Source of the DNA: Rhodococcoides fascians A44A
GTDB lineage: Bacteria; Actinomycetota; Actinomycetes; Mycobacteriales; Mycobacteriaceae
Direction of reading: 5' to 3'
DNA: 64,000 nt
Assembly: GCF_000760735.1 (NCBI RefSeq)
Contig: NZ_JMEX01000008.1
Span: 1,300,394-1,364,393 of the forward strand
In this document: piece after piece, positions 1 through 8,912 of the stretch
Numbering within the stretch: the first letter of the stretch is position 1
How the letters are laid out: the number at the start of each line of letters is the position of its first letter
The notes under the pieces: generated by a model
What the model was told of the DNA's origin: nothing
The model's input: only the letters and a program-made list of their open reading frames with translations
Databases searched by the model: none
Translations under genes and position numbers: made by a program

Positions 1-2
1 TG

Positions 3-1145
3 GATCCGGATGGGGAACTGCGGGACAAGAAGGACATCGCGAGGAAATGCTTTGTTCGGCTTGGGCCGCAGGAGGTCGACGGGACCTCGAAGATGGCCGG
101 TGTCATCGACGCTGAGTTCCGTGCCTATCTGGAGCCGGTTCTCGCCAAACTCGCCCGCAAGGGAGTGCTGAACCCCGACGAACCCAAACCCGTCCACGAC
201 ACCGACCTGAGCACCGCCTACCCCGGCACCACCCCCGACAGCACCGACAGCGCCGACAGCGCCGACGGTGATGGGCAGAACGAACCGAACCCGGACGGTG
301 ACGGCGCGGACGAGCAGGATTGCGACGCCACGAGTTTCGGTACGGCGGGATCAGGTGATCCTGGGGCGGGTACTGCTGCTGCCAGGTCGGGTACGGCTTC
401 TGCTGGGTCGGGTACTGCTTCTACGGGGTCGCCGGGTCCGCTGACGCTGTTCGATCCCGAGGAGACTGCTGCTCGCGCGGAGTTGGAGGCACGCGCCGGC
501 CGGGACCTGCGCACCCAGGGCCAACGCAACCACGATGCCGTCAAAGCGGTGTTCCGTCAGACCCTCGCAGCCGGCACCCTCGGAACTCATCGCGGACTTC
601 CGGTCACCACGGTGATTTCGATGTCCGCCTCCGATCTGGCCACCGCGTCCGGGCATGCCGTCACCGGCACCGGATCGCTGGTCTCGATTCGCGATGCCAT
701 CCGCATGGCCGCCCACGCCCACCATTACCTCGCGGTCTTCGACGACGACGGACGCGCCCTCTACCTCGGGCGCGGGAAACGGCTCGCCTCGGCCGATCAA
801 CGGATCGTCCTCATCGCACGCGACCGCGGCTGCAGTTTCCCCAATTGCACGCGCCCCGCCACCTGGAGCCAGGTCCACCACATCGACGAATGGGCCGATG
901 GCGGCAACACCGACATCGACGACCTGACCTTCGGGTGCGACTGCCACCACCCCCTCGTCGGCGACGGACCGAATCAATGGGCGACCACCACCACCGGACC
1001 CGATCATCCCCAACCCGGCCGCACCGCCTGGCATCCACCAGAATCCGTCGACCCCCGACGCACAGGGCTCGTCAACCACTACCACCACCCACAGGAATAC
1101 CTCTACCCATCAGACGATCCCGACCCCGAGACCCGGACCGGATAG
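3..1145 (+). CDS. DUF222/HNH endonuclease-domain protein (13E12-repeat type), 5' partial
   Basis: The frame is open to the left window edge, so the true start is outside and only about 380 C-terminal residues are seen. In order these are a helical DUF222 tail (LRDKKDIARKCFVRLG, GTSKMAGVIDAEF), an acidic then Ser/Ala/Gly low-complexity insert (SADSADGDG, repeated SGTAS), more DUF222 helix, and a C-terminal HNH module with CSFPNC, QVHHIDEW and CDCHHP. The paired Cys and His residues fit the zinc-bound HNH fold. The family is multicopy in mycobacteria and rhodococci (REP13E12-like) and probably derives from mobile elements. The biological substrate is unknown. The family call is firm; nuclease activity is inferred. 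Confidence 0.85.
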   Translation, partial: DPDGELRDKKDIARKCFVRLGPQEVDGTSKMAGVIDAEFRAYLEPVLAKLARKGVLNPDEPKPVHDTDLSTAYPGTTPDSTDSADSADGDGQNEPNPDGDGADEQDCDATSFGTAGSGDPGAGTAAARSGTASAGSGTASTGSPGPLTLFDPEETAARAELEARAGRDLRTQGQRNHDAVKAVFRQTLAAGTLGTHRGLPVTTVISMSASDLATASGHAVTGTGSLVSIRDAIRMAAHAHHYLAVFDDDGRALYLGRGKRLASADQRIVLIARDRGCSFPNCTRPATWSQVHHIDEWADGGNTDIDDLTFGCDCHHPLVGDGPNQWATTTTGPDHPQPGRTAWHPPESVDPRRTGLVNHYHHPQEYLYPSDDPDPETRTG

Positions 1146-1344
1146 CCCCGGACCCCCGGGACCATCGAATCGAACACTCACCCGTGAGCGGCACAACCAC
1201 CACCTGTGCCGCTCACACCCATGCCCGCAGCAACCCGTGCCTGAGCGCTGGGAGTGTCGCGCCACGACCATCGATCCCCGTGCGAATCCCCCCGCAGACA
1301 GATGGGTGTCCCCAATACGACGATGCCGCGTTACCATTCCGGGG

Positions 1345-2502
1345 ATGGGGGAGATCGAGGATCCGAGGCAGCGTTTGGCGCGTCTGGTGATCGAACGTGT
1401 CACGGTCGAGGGTGGAGCTGGGGCTCGGCTGGATTCGTCGGCGTTCGCGGTGAGGTACGACGAGTCGTCGGTCCTTCCGCTCGATCACCTGTTCCACGAC
1501 ACGGCGGGAGCGTCGGATCTGGCGCTGGAGTCGCATGTCGCGCATTTCGTATCGACGAAGATGTCTTCGAACTTCTGGCCCGGTGACTGGCACGAGGCGC
1601 TGCCGAGGCTGCGTCCGGTGTTGAAACCGTCGACGTACACGTTGGGCGCACCGTCGGGTTTGCTGTTGTCGCGGCGCGTGTTCCCGTTGGTCGACGAGCT
1701 CGTGGCGGTGGACATGCCCTTCCACAGCTCGATCGTGTCGTGGGAGTCGATCGAGACATGGGGTGTGGATCCGTCGACGGTGTTCGCTGCGGCCCGGTCG
1801 AATCTGGCCACCGTCACCCGGTATGCCGACCCCACGAAGGGCCGCGCCACTCAACGGTTGGTCGACCGCGGCGGGCAGTACTACACGTCGTGGCTGTTGG
1901 ATTCGGGGTGGCTCGAGTCGCACAGGTCGCGGTTCGGTTGTGCACCAGTGGCGTTCGTCCCCACGGTGGACACGCTCTACGTCGTGCCCAGCGACGACGA
2001 TGACCTGCTGGCCAAGCATTTCCGTCTGGCCGAGGAGCAGTATCTGCACACGTCGCGGTTCCTGTCTCCGCAGGCGTACACCGTCGACGACTCGGGTGCT
2101 GTGGTGACGCTCGACGTCACGGCGCCGGACAATCCCGGCAGCGCACGGGCCCGTTGCGTGCACATCTCGAAAGAATATGCAGCACAGTCGGACTGGCTAC
2201 AGCGTCAGTACGAGCTGGATCGTGTGCACTCCGAGATCGGCACGGTCACCGTCAAGTCGACTCCGTTCGGTCCCCGTACGGTCACCATCTGGGCCGACGA
2301 GGTGGACTGCACGTTGCCGGAGACCGACCTCGTGGCGTTCTGCCGCGAGGGCGTCGAGCCGTTCTTCGTCCAGTTCGCCGACGTGGCGTCCATCAGTGGT
2401 GTCCAACCGATGGCAGGCCTGGACCCGGCTCGCTATCGCGTTCCCGCCTGGCCACCGCCGGACATCGTCGAACGGCTGCGCGCGCACAGCATCCTGGTGT
2501 GA
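1345..2502 (+). CDS. Uncharacterised protein, 385 aa
   Basis: I do not recognise this family. The ATG at 1345 (MGEIEDPRQRL) is preferred over an in-frame ATG at 1237, whose extra 36 residues are Arg/Pro-rich and look like untranslated leader. The protein appears soluble and acidic, with no signal peptide or membrane helix. It is Tyr/Ser/Val-rich in the middle (residues about 160-270) and ends in a Pro-rich segment (VPAWPPPDIVERL). It stands alone after a 199-bp gap and converges on the reductase gene with a single base between the stops. That gap (1146-1344) shows nothing clear. Confidence 0.7.
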   Translation: MGEIEDPRQRLARLVIERVTVEGGAGARLDSSAFAVRYDESSVLPLDHLFHDTAGASDLALESHVAHFVSTKMSSNFWPGDWHEALPRLRPVLKPSTYTLGAPSGLLLSRRVFPLVDELVAVDMPFHSSIVSWESIETWGVDPSTVFAAARSNLATVTRYADPTKGRATQRLVDRGGQYYTSWLLDSGWLESHRSRFGCAPVAFVPTVDTLYVVPSDDDDLLAKHFRLAEEQYLHTSRFLSPQAYTVDDSGAVVTLDVTAPDNPGSARARCVHISKEYAAQSDWLQRQYELDRVHSEIGTVTVKSTPFGPRTVTIWADEVDCTLPETDLVAFCREGVEPFFVQFADVASISGVQPMAGLDPARYRVPAWPPPDIVERLRAHSILV

Positions 2503-2503
2503 C

Positions 2504-3088
2504 CTACGAGGATCGGTCGAGCGTGTACTCGTTGATGACCACCCCGGATCGATACGGCGTGCTGGCGACGAGATTCAAGTCCGCAACCGAATAGTCGCGG
2601 TCGGCGAAGAGCCGCTTGCCCGATCCCAGCAGAATCGGGTTGATCTTGAGGATGATCCGGTCGATCTCGTCGACGAGTGCGGACGCGAAGACCCCTCCAC
2701 CGGCCAACCAGATGTCCGATCCGCTCTGCTGCTTCAGCTCCCGCGCAAGGGCAACCGGATCCTCGTCCGTCACGGTCACCTCCGGCACCGCATCGTCGGC
2801 GGTGTGGTTGCGAGAGAACACGTACTGCTTCAGATGCTCGTACGGTCCGCCGCGCCGGTGTGCACCCTCGGCCGCATAGGTTCCCCATCCCATCATCACC
2901 GTGTCGAACCTCGTCAGAGGCGGCGTCAGTCCGGTGGCGCGAAGGCCGAGCGTCGGGATCGTGTCGGTGTACTCGCGCAGGATCATGTCGATGTGATCGC
3001 CCGTCTGGGGGAAAGCATCGAACGTGTCGTCCGGGGCGGCGATGAAGCCGTCGAGGCTGGCGGCTACGTAATAGACCAGTTCACGCAT
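2504..3088 (-). CDS. Dihydrofolate reductase-family (RibD C-terminal domain) protein
   Basis: The 194-residue protein opens with RELVYYVAASLDGFIA, the usual first strand and SLDGFIA signature of the RibD_C/DHFR-like fold. Later come DIWLAGGGVFASALVDEID, the glycine-rich NADPH-binding turn, and ILLGSGKRLF. Family members are NAD(P)H-dependent reductases of unknown or pterin-like substrates and are not the essential FolA. The start at 3088 is chosen because GGAG lies 7 nt upstream; a TTG at 3100 would overlap that ribosome site. The gene is divergent from a TetR gene across a 79-bp region that holds a perfect palindrome, so repression by that regulator is likely. Confidence 0.85.
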   Translation of the reverse strand: MRELVYYVAASLDGFIAAPDDTFDAFPQTGDHIDMILREYTDTIPTLGLRATGLTPPLTRFDTVMMGWGTYAAEGAHRRGGPYEHLKQYVFSRNHTADDAVPEVTVTDEDPVALARELKQQSGSDIWLAGGGVFASALVDEIDRIILKINPILLGSGKRLFADRDYSVADLNLVASTPYRSGVVINEYTLDRSS

Positions 3089-3133
3089 GAGAATCTCCAA
3101 TCACGACGGATGTAGTGGTTCGAATCAGAGAGT

Positions 3134-3147
3134 ACGACACCTGTCGT
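3134..3147. promoter_or_regulatory. Palindromic operator between the reductase and TetR genes
   Basis: ACGACA-CC-TGTCGT is a perfect 14-nt inverted repeat 20 bp before the TetR start codon, in the only gap between the two divergent genes. Its size and position fit a TetR dimer site that controls both promoters. Binding is inferred. Confidence 0.55.
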
Positions 3148-3167
3148 GGTTGCGCTAGTCTTTTTCC

Positions 3168-3734
3168 ATGGCACGCAATTCGCAACGCAGATCCGATCTC
3201 GCCGACGCCGGCATTTCGATCCTGGCCGCCGAAGGCGCACGCGGACTCACCCACCGTGCCATCGATGTGCAGGCAGGAGTACCGAAAGGCACCACGTCGA
3301 ACTATTTCAAGACGCGCGAAGATGTCATCGCCGGATTGATCGAGCGCATCGGCGAACGGCTCGCCCCGGATCCCGACGTGCATGCCCCGCTCGCCGCCAA
3401 AGCTCCGAGCGCGGAACTGTTCGCTGAGTACACCCGCGACATCGTCGCGCGGCTCCTGACCAACCGAGAAGTGACGCTGGCGTTGTTCGAACTGCGACTC
3501 GAGGCGTCGAGACGGCCGGAGATCGGCGCCGTTCTCGGCACGTGGCAACGGTCGAACTTCCGCGGCGACGTCGAATTCAACCTTGCCGCGGGACTTCCCG
3601 GCGGCGCCAAGGAGATCGCGTTGTTCCACTACGCGATAGACGGTCTCCTGTTCGACCGACTGACCTACCCGATCGACCCGGAGACCTCGACCGACGACAT
3701 CGTCGACGATTTGGTGAACGGCCTGCTCAGGTGA
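3168..3734 (+). CDS. TetR-family transcriptional regulator
   Basis: The 188-residue protein has an N-terminal TetR helix-turn-helix at about residues 8-55 (ADAGISILAAEGARGLTHRAIDVQAGVPKGTTSNYFKT), including the typical 'YF' before the recognition-helix end. The C-terminal two thirds form a variable helical ligand and dimer domain (LFAEYTRDIVARLL, EVTLALFELRLEASR). The gene is divergent from the DHFR-family reductase, and a palindrome sits between them, so local repression of the reductase and of itself is the likely role. Its last 8 nt overlap the convergent aldehyde dehydrogenase end. The ligand cannot be read from sequence. Confidence 0.88.
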   Translation: MARNSQRRSDLADAGISILAAEGARGLTHRAIDVQAGVPKGTTSNYFKTREDVIAGLIERIGERLAPDPDVHAPLAAKAPSAELFAEYTRDIVARLLTNREVTLALFELRLEASRRPEIGAVLGTWQRSNFRGDVEFNLAAGLPGGAKEIALFHYAIDGLLFDRLTYPIDPETSTDDIVDDLVNGLLR

Positions 3735-5262
3735 ACTCGACTCCCTGCGCGAGAGGCAGCTCGTTGGAGTAGTTCACAGTGTTGGTTGCCCGTCGCATGT
3801 AGGACTTCCAGGCGTCCGAACCGGATTCGCGTCCGCCACCGGTTTCCTTCTCGCCGCCGAACGCGCCGCCGATCTCCGCTCCCGACGGTCCGATGTTGAC
3901 GTTGGCGATGCCGCAGTCGGATCCGGCGGCGGACAGGAACCGCTCGGCCTCACGCAGATCCGTCGTGAAGATCGACGACGAAAGACCCTGTGGCACATCG
4001 TTGTGCAGCGCGATGGCCTCGTCGAGCGTCTCGTAGGTGAGAACGTACAGAATCGGCGCGAACGTCTCGTGACGCACGATGTCCGTCTGCGCAGGCATCG
4101 TCACCACCGTCGGCTGGACGTAGTAGGCGTACTCGCCGAAGATGTCGACGCGCGAACCGCCTGCCTTCACGACACCGCCAGCGCCGACGGCAGCGTCGAG
4201 CGCTTTCTGGAAGCCGGCGAAGGCCGGCGCGTCGATCAGCGGCCCGACGAGCGTGTCGGCGTCCAGGGGCGACCCGATGGCCAGCGATTCGTACGCCTTC
4301 GCAATCCGCCCGACCAGCTCGTCGGCGATGGAGGAATGCACGATCAGTCGTCGCAGAGACGTACACCGTTGCCCTGCAGTACCCGCCGCGGAGAACACGA
4401 TCCCGCGGGTCGTCAGGTCCAGATCGGCGGACGGGGTCACGATGGCGGCGTTGTTGCCACCGAGTTCGAGCAGTACGCGTCCGAACCTCTCCGCGACGCG
4501 GGGCGCCACGGCTCGGCCCATGCGCGTGGACCCGGTCGCGGACAGGAGAGCCACGCGGGAATCGTCGACGAGCGCCTCACCGGCCACTCGGTCGCCGATG
4601 ACCAACTGCGCAACGAGGGGATCGACGTCCGCGTTGGCGGCGGCACGCTCGAACAGCGCTTGAACAGCGAGCGCGGTCAGGGGCGTCTTCTCCGACGGCT
4701 TCCACACGACGGTGTCGCCGGCGACCAAGGCGAGGACGGTGTTCCACGACCAGACTGCGACAGGAAAGTTGAAGGCAGTGACGACTCCGACGACGCCGAG
4801 CGGATGCCACTGCTCCATCATGCGATGGCCCGGGCGCTCGGTTGCGATGGTGTTGCCGTAGAGCTGACGGGACAGCCCGACGCCGAAGTCGCAGATGTCG
4901 ATCATCTCCTGGACCTCGCCCAGGCCCTCGGACAGAATCTTGCCCGCTTCGATGGAGACCAACTCGCCCAGATCGGCCTTGTACTCACGCAGTAATTCGC
5001 CGAGTTCGCGGATCAGTCCACCTCGAACCGGAGCGGGAACGGCGGACCACTCGGCGAACGAAGATTTCGCCACGGTGACGACGGCGTCGACATCCGCAGC
5101 GGTGGCCGCGGCGAGGGACGCGAGATTGCCCCCGGTGATCGGTGAACGTGCGACGACCGGCAGTTCCGACCTGGGCACGTCGAGGTCGGCGGTCACCCCC
5201 AGGCGTCCCAGGATTGCGCGGGTACGGACGCTCAGCTCGTCGTGCTTGACCGGGGAAGTCAT
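3727..5262 (-). CDS. pcd: L-piperidine-6-carboxylate / aminoadipate-semialdehyde dehydrogenase (ALDH7 type)
   Basis: This 511-residue NAD-dependent aldehyde dehydrogenase shows ELGGNNAAIV (general-base Glu region), GQRCTSLRR with catalytic Cys300, and the ALDH7-type C-terminus GGAFGGEKETGGGRESGSDAWK. It should oxidise 2-aminoadipate 6-semialdehyde (in equilibrium with piperideine-6-carboxylate) to 2-aminoadipate, the second step of the lysine 6-aminotransferase route. The start at 5262 is chosen for AAAGGTG about 10 nt upstream; an in-frame ATG at 5298 would add 12 basic residues. It is divergent from lat, the gene for the preceding step, across a short region with a strong palindrome. Confidence 0.9.
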   Translation of the reverse strand: MTSPVKHDELSVRTRAILGRLGVTADLDVPRSELPVVARSPITGGNLASLAAATAADVDAVVTVAKSSFAEWSAVPAPVRGGLIRELGELLREYKADLGELVSIEAGKILSEGLGEVQEMIDICDFGVGLSRQLYGNTIATERPGHRMMEQWHPLGVVGVVTAFNFPVAVWSWNTVLALVAGDTVVWKPSEKTPLTALAVQALFERAAANADVDPLVAQLVIGDRVAGEALVDDSRVALLSATGSTRMGRAVAPRVAERFGRVLLELGGNNAAIVTPSADLDLTTRGIVFSAAGTAGQRCTSLRRLIVHSSIADELVGRIAKAYESLAIGSPLDADTLVGPLIDAPAFAGFQKALDAAVGAGGVVKAGGSRVDIFGEYAYYVQPTVVTMPAQTDIVRHETFAPILYVLTYETLDEAIALHNDVPQGLSSSIFTTDLREAERFLSAAGSDCGIANVNIGPSGAEIGGAFGGEKETGGGRESGSDAWKSYMRRATNTVNYSNELPLAQGVEFT

Positions 5263-5323
5263 CGCGAAAATCACCTTTCGTCGCCGTGGCAGCAACATTC
5301 AATCTAGCCGACGGGTCACAACG

Positions 5324-5358
5324 CCGTAAAATTTACGGTCGTAGCCGTTTCTTTACGG
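5324..5358. promoter_or_regulatory. Lrp/AsnC-like operator in the pcd-lat divergent promoter
   Basis: CCGTAAA-A-TTTACGG (5324-5338) is a perfect 15-nt palindrome. A further TTTACGG half site follows at 5352-5358, exactly 20 bp (about two helical turns) after the first copy of that half. Phased, AT-centred sites are typical of Lrp/AsnC regulators, and in mycobacteria an lrp-type gene lies next to lat. No lrp gene is seen in this window, so the regulator would be encoded elsewhere. Confidence 0.55.
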
Positions 5359-5383
5359 AATATTGTCGGGTACGTTGGCGATC

Positions 5384-6733
5384 ATGACGCAGGTATTGCA
5401 CACCCCACATGCCTCCGGTTCCTTCGACGCATCGGACGTTCACGACACGATCGGCCGCCACATGCTCGCCGACGGCTTCGCGATGGTGCTGGACCTGACG
5501 GCTTCCCGCGGATCCACCCTCGTCGACGCGCGGGACGGCACCGAGTACCTGGATCTGTTCACCTTCTTCGCATCCAATGCTCTCGGCATGAATCACGCCA
5601 GGCTGACAGGCGATGCGCAGTTCCGAGCCGATTTGCTCGAGGCCGCGATGAACAAGCCGAGCAACTCCGACATCTACTCGATCCCGATGGCTCGGTTTGT
5701 CGACACGTTCGCACGGGTGCTCGGCGATCCGCGGCTACCTCACCTGTTCTTCGTCGAAGGTGGTGCACTCGCCGTCGAGAACGCGCTGAAGGTCGCGTTC
5801 GACTGGAAGAGCCGCTGGAACGAAGCGCACGGGTTGGACGCCGGCCTGGGTACGCAGGTACTGCACCTCGAGCACGCATTCCACGGACGATCCGGCTACA
5901 CGATGTCGCTGACGAACACCGACCCCAACAAGGTGTCCCGCTTCCCCAAGTTCGACTGGCCCCGCATCCCGTCGCCGTACATTCGGACCGGCGCGGACAT
6001 GGACGCACTGGAGGACGACGCCCTGGCCGCGGCACGCCTCGCGTTCGAAGCCAACCCGCACGATATTGCCTGTGCCATCGTCGAACCCATTCAAGGCGAG
6101 GGCGGCGACAACCACTTCCGGCCACGGTTCCTGCAGAAGCTGCGGCAGCTGTGCCACGAACACGACGCGCTGTTCGTCGTCGACGAAGTGCAAACGGGCG
6201 CTGGAATGACGGGAACCGCCTGGGCTTTCCAGCAGCTCGGCGTCGTACCCGACGTGGTGGCCTTCGGGAAGAAGGTCCAGGTGTGCGGAGTCATGGCAGG
6301 CGGCCGCGTCGACGATGTCCCGAACAACGTCTTCGAGGTCTCGTCGCGCATCAACTCCACGTGGGGTGGCAATCTCACCGACATGGTGCGGGCTCGTCGC
6401 ATTCTCGAAGTGATCGAATCCGAGAACCTGATCGAGCGCGCCGGTGCGCTCGGTGAACGCGTGCTGGGACGGATGCGGGACATCGCGTCGCGGCACGCCG
6501 TGGTGACCGAGGTACGCGGCCGCGGTCTGATGTGCGCCTTCACCCTCCCCGACGCCACCACCCGGGATCGTCTGATCGACGACCTCCGCGAGACCGAGCA
6601 CGTCCTTGCTCTCGGATGTGGCGGAAGCTCGGTTCGGTTCCGGCCGGCACTGACGATCAGCGAAGCGGACCTGGACCGAGGACTCGACGCGGTGGAGCGG
6701 TGTGTGGCACGGCTTCAGGAACGCGGAAACTAG
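5384..6733 (+). CDS. lat: L-lysine 6-transaminase
   Basis: The 449-residue class III PLP aminotransferase transfers the epsilon-amino group of lysine to 2-oxoglutarate, giving 2-aminoadipate semialdehyde and glutamate. Diagnostic segments are FTFFASNALGMNHARL near the N-terminus, HAFHGRSGYTMSLTNT, VVDEVQTGAGMTG, and FGKKVQVCG (Lys296/297 carries PLP), followed by NSTWGGNLTDM. Length and motifs match mycobacterial Lat (Rv3290c type). The ATG at 5384 is preferred to a TTG at 5363; neither has a strong ribosome site. It forms a two-gene lysine pathway with divergent pcd. Its stop overlaps the convergent methyltransferase stop by 4 nt. Confidence 0.93.
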   Translation: MTQVLHTPHASGSFDASDVHDTIGRHMLADGFAMVLDLTASRGSTLVDARDGTEYLDLFTFFASNALGMNHARLTGDAQFRADLLEAAMNKPSNSDIYSIPMARFVDTFARVLGDPRLPHLFFVEGGALAVENALKVAFDWKSRWNEAHGLDAGLGTQVLHLEHAFHGRSGYTMSLTNTDPNKVSRFPKFDWPRIPSPYIRTGADMDALEDDALAAARLAFEANPHDIACAIVEPIQGEGGDNHFRPRFLQKLRQLCHEHDALFVVDEVQTGAGMTGTAWAFQQLGVVPDVVAFGKKVQVCGVMAGGRVDDVPNNVFEVSSRINSTWGGNLTDMVRARRILEVIESENLIERAGALGERVLGRMRDIASRHAVVTEVRGRGLMCAFTLPDATTRDRLIDDLRETEHVLALGCGGSSVRFRPALTISEADLDRGLDAVERCVARLQERGN

Positions 6734-7380
6734 ATGGGAGCGGTACTTTCAGCCGAGGTTCCGGTGGTCACGTAGCGGCCGACGGCCCAGGCTCGGTCGG
6801 CCGGGGGTACGACGGCGTCCACGATCCTGCCGTCCTGGTAGTAGCTCCGGTGGTCGATCAAGCCGGAGTCGACGGCATCCTGCCATGCAGCGGTCGGGCC
6901 TTCACCGAACCAGAGCCACGGGGTGATGTCGTCCATGACGACGACGGTGTCCGTGGTGCTGAACGCGCGCGCGTCCGCCAGGTCCGCACGCGCGCCGTCC
7001 AGCGAATGGTCACCGTCGACGAACACGACGTCGAAGCGCACGTCGGGATTCGTGCGGGCGTACTCGGTGACGGTGGAGTGCGAATCTCCCCGGATCAAGG
7101 TGTGTCGGCCCGGGAACAGTTCGTCGATGTGAGCTTTGGCGGCATCGCTGTACTCGTATTCGGCCAGATCGAACGACACGACCGTGACCGTCGGCGACGC
7201 GGACAGAAAGGCCCACGTCGAAAAGCCTGCGTTAAAGCCGATCTCGCAGATCAGCTCCACGCCGTCGTCGGCCGCCAATGAACTCAGATAGGCAAGCTCC
7301 GCCTCGTCGGCGCCGTACTCGAACGGCTGGCCTGCAGTGACGGTGCGTCTCACCATCGCCTCGAGCTCACTCAACCCCAC
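6730..7380 (-). CDS. Class I SAM-dependent methyltransferase
   Basis: The 216-residue protein carries the Rossmann methyltransferase core: motif I ICEIGFNAGFSTWAFL (residues about 43-58), an acidic ribose-binding end of strand 2 (VVSFDLAEYEYS), and FDVVFVDGDHSLDGARADL (motif IV region). This pattern resembles the Methyltransf_24/CmcI-like group, which often uses small O-nucleophile substrates with a divalent metal. The substrate cannot be assigned. The 3' end overlaps lat by 4 nt on the opposite strand. The 167-bp gap upstream (7381-7547) is Pro/Ser-codon-like GC-rich DNA with no clear site. Confidence 0.8.
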   Translation of the reverse strand: MGLSELEAMVRRTVTAGQPFEYGADEAELAYLSSLAADDGVELICEIGFNAGFSTWAFLSASPTVTVVSFDLAEYEYSDAAKAHIDELFPGRHTLIRGDSHSTVTEYARTNPDVRFDVVFVDGDHSLDGARADLADARAFSTTDTVVVMDDITPWLWFGEGPTAAWQDAVDSGLIDHRSYYQDGRIVDAVVPPADRAWAVGRYVTTGTSAESTAPI

Positions 7381-7547
7381 GTGGACCTCCGTCTCGATTC
7401 GTTTCTCGCCACTTCACTACCCCCATCACCGCCAACCGAACCCCCCGCTCCACTCCTGAACACCTGGGTCATTCCGCCGGCTCCACTCCTGACGTCAGGG
7501 TGATCGAAACCGTTCGCATTCATCGGATCTACCTCTAGTCTGACCGG

Positions 7548-8912
7548 GTGACCGATCGTGCGGTACCTGCAGGCAGCGCTGCTGCGGGTGTTGTTGCAGG
7601 GTACGGCGCAGGCAGTATCGGCACCGGTGGGTTCGCTGCTCTTCCGGGCCTCGTGTTGGCGTACTACCTGACGGACACCCTCGGCGTGGCTGCCGGGCTC
7701 GCGTCGCTCGTCATCCTGATTCCGAAGATCTGGGATGTGCTGCTCGGCCCACTCGTCGGAGCGCTCAGCGATACACGCTCGGCGCGCACCGGATCTCGAA
7801 CGCCGGAAATGGTTGTCGGCGCGCTGGCCATGCCCGTGCTGTTCGTGCTGACGTTCGCGCCTCCGATCGGCCCTGCTGCGCTGTGGGTGTTCGTGTTCTT
7901 CCTGCTCGCCGCAACGGCATACAGCTTCTTCCAAGTGCCGTACATTGCGCTGCCCACCGAGCTGTACACCGACGCGAAAGATCGGACCCGCCTCGTCACC
8001 GTGCGCATCGCGGTGCTCGCCGCCGCGATCCTTCTGGTCGGCGGAGGAGGACCCGCGGTTCGCGATGCTGCGGGCGGTGGCCCCACCGGATACCTCGTCA
8101 TGGCGATCGCGGCGGCGACGGTCATGGGCGTCGGCATGCTGCTGACGGTGTGGGGCACGAGAGGGAAATCGGTGAGTCGGGCCGATCCGTCGGACGGGAC
8201 GGTGTGGGCGCAGTACCGCGAAGGCCTCGGCGCAGTGCGTTCCACACGGTCGTTTCGGATCTTGCTGATCACCTTCGTCGTTCAGGCACTTGCGGTCGCA
8301 ATCCTGCTCGCAGGTGTGCAGTATCTCGCCACCTACGTCCTGGGCGACGAAGCCGCGCTGACGCTGCTGTTCGCTGCCGTCGTCGGACCCGCTCTTCTGG
8401 TGATGCCGGTGTGGTATCGCTTCGGTCTGAAGTACAGCAGGACGGTCGGATTCGTTGCGGCGTCGATCCTCTTCGCGCTCGGCAGCGTGTCGTTCGTCAT
8501 CGCGTTGTGGACGCCCGGCCCGTGGGTGTTCGCGTCGGCAGCCGCCTGCGGCATCGGATACGCAGGGATGCAGGCCTTTCCACTTTCCCTGCTGCCGGAC
8601 ACCATCGAGGACGACGCCGCCCGCTTCGGCCGATCACGAGCAGGCGCACTCAGCGGCGTGTGGACTGCCTGCGAGACAGGGGCGGGAGCCGTCGGTCCTG
8701 CGGTGTTCCTGCTGATCCTCGCCTCGGTCGGGTTCCGGTCCAGCACGACGGACGACATCGTGTCCCAACCGGATTCGGTGGTTCCCGGCATCGTCGTGGG
8801 ATGCTCGATGGTTCCTGCCACGTTGGTGATACTGAGTGTCGTTCTGCTGAAGCAGTTTCGAATATCCGAGCCGAGCCGGCGTCGTGGCCGAATCGACGAA
8901 AGGACCACATGA
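7548..8912 (+). CDS. MFS transporter, GPH (MFS_2 / MFSD2-like) family
   Basis: This 454-residue polytopic protein has about 12 predicted helices. GPH-family marks are PKIWDVLLGPLVGALSDTRSARTGSRTP (loop 2-3 motif) and FFQVPYIALPTEL in helix 4. Bacterial members take up sugars with Na+ or H+; animal members (MFSD2) carry lysophospholipids and sphingosine-1-phosphate. The start is GTG at 7548. Its stop overlaps the next start (ATGA at 8909-8912), so it is translationally coupled to the S1P-lyase-like enzyme and probably carries that enzyme's substrate or product. That link is inference; the family call is from motifs. Confidence 0.82.
   Translation: MTDRAVPAGSAAAGVVAGYGAGSIGTGGFAALPGLVLAYYLTDTLGVAAGLASLVILIPKIWDVLLGPLVGALSDTRSARTGSRTPEMVVGALAMPVLFVLTFAPPIGPAALWVFVFFLLAATAYSFFQVPYIALPTELYTDAKDRTRLVTVRIAVLAAAILLVGGGGPAVRDAAGGGPTGYLVMAIAAATVMGVGMLLTVWGTRGKSVSRADPSDGTVWAQYREGLGAVRSTRSFRILLITFVVQALAVAILLAGVQYLATYVLGDEAALTLLFAAVVGPALLVMPVWYRFGLKYSRTVGFVAASILFALGSVSFVIALWTPGPWVFASAAACGIGYAGMQAFPLSLLPDTIEDDAARFGRSRAGALSGVWTACETGAGAVGPAVFLLILASVGFRSSTTDDIVSQPDSVVPGIVVGCSMVPATLVILSVVLLKQFRISEPSRRRGRIDERTT

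Noticed and set aside
7883-8908. N-terminal extension of the S1P-lyase-like protein to 827 residues
   Set aside because: The extension is an Arg-rich shadow of the transporter gene; the ATGA overlap at 8909 gives the natural start.
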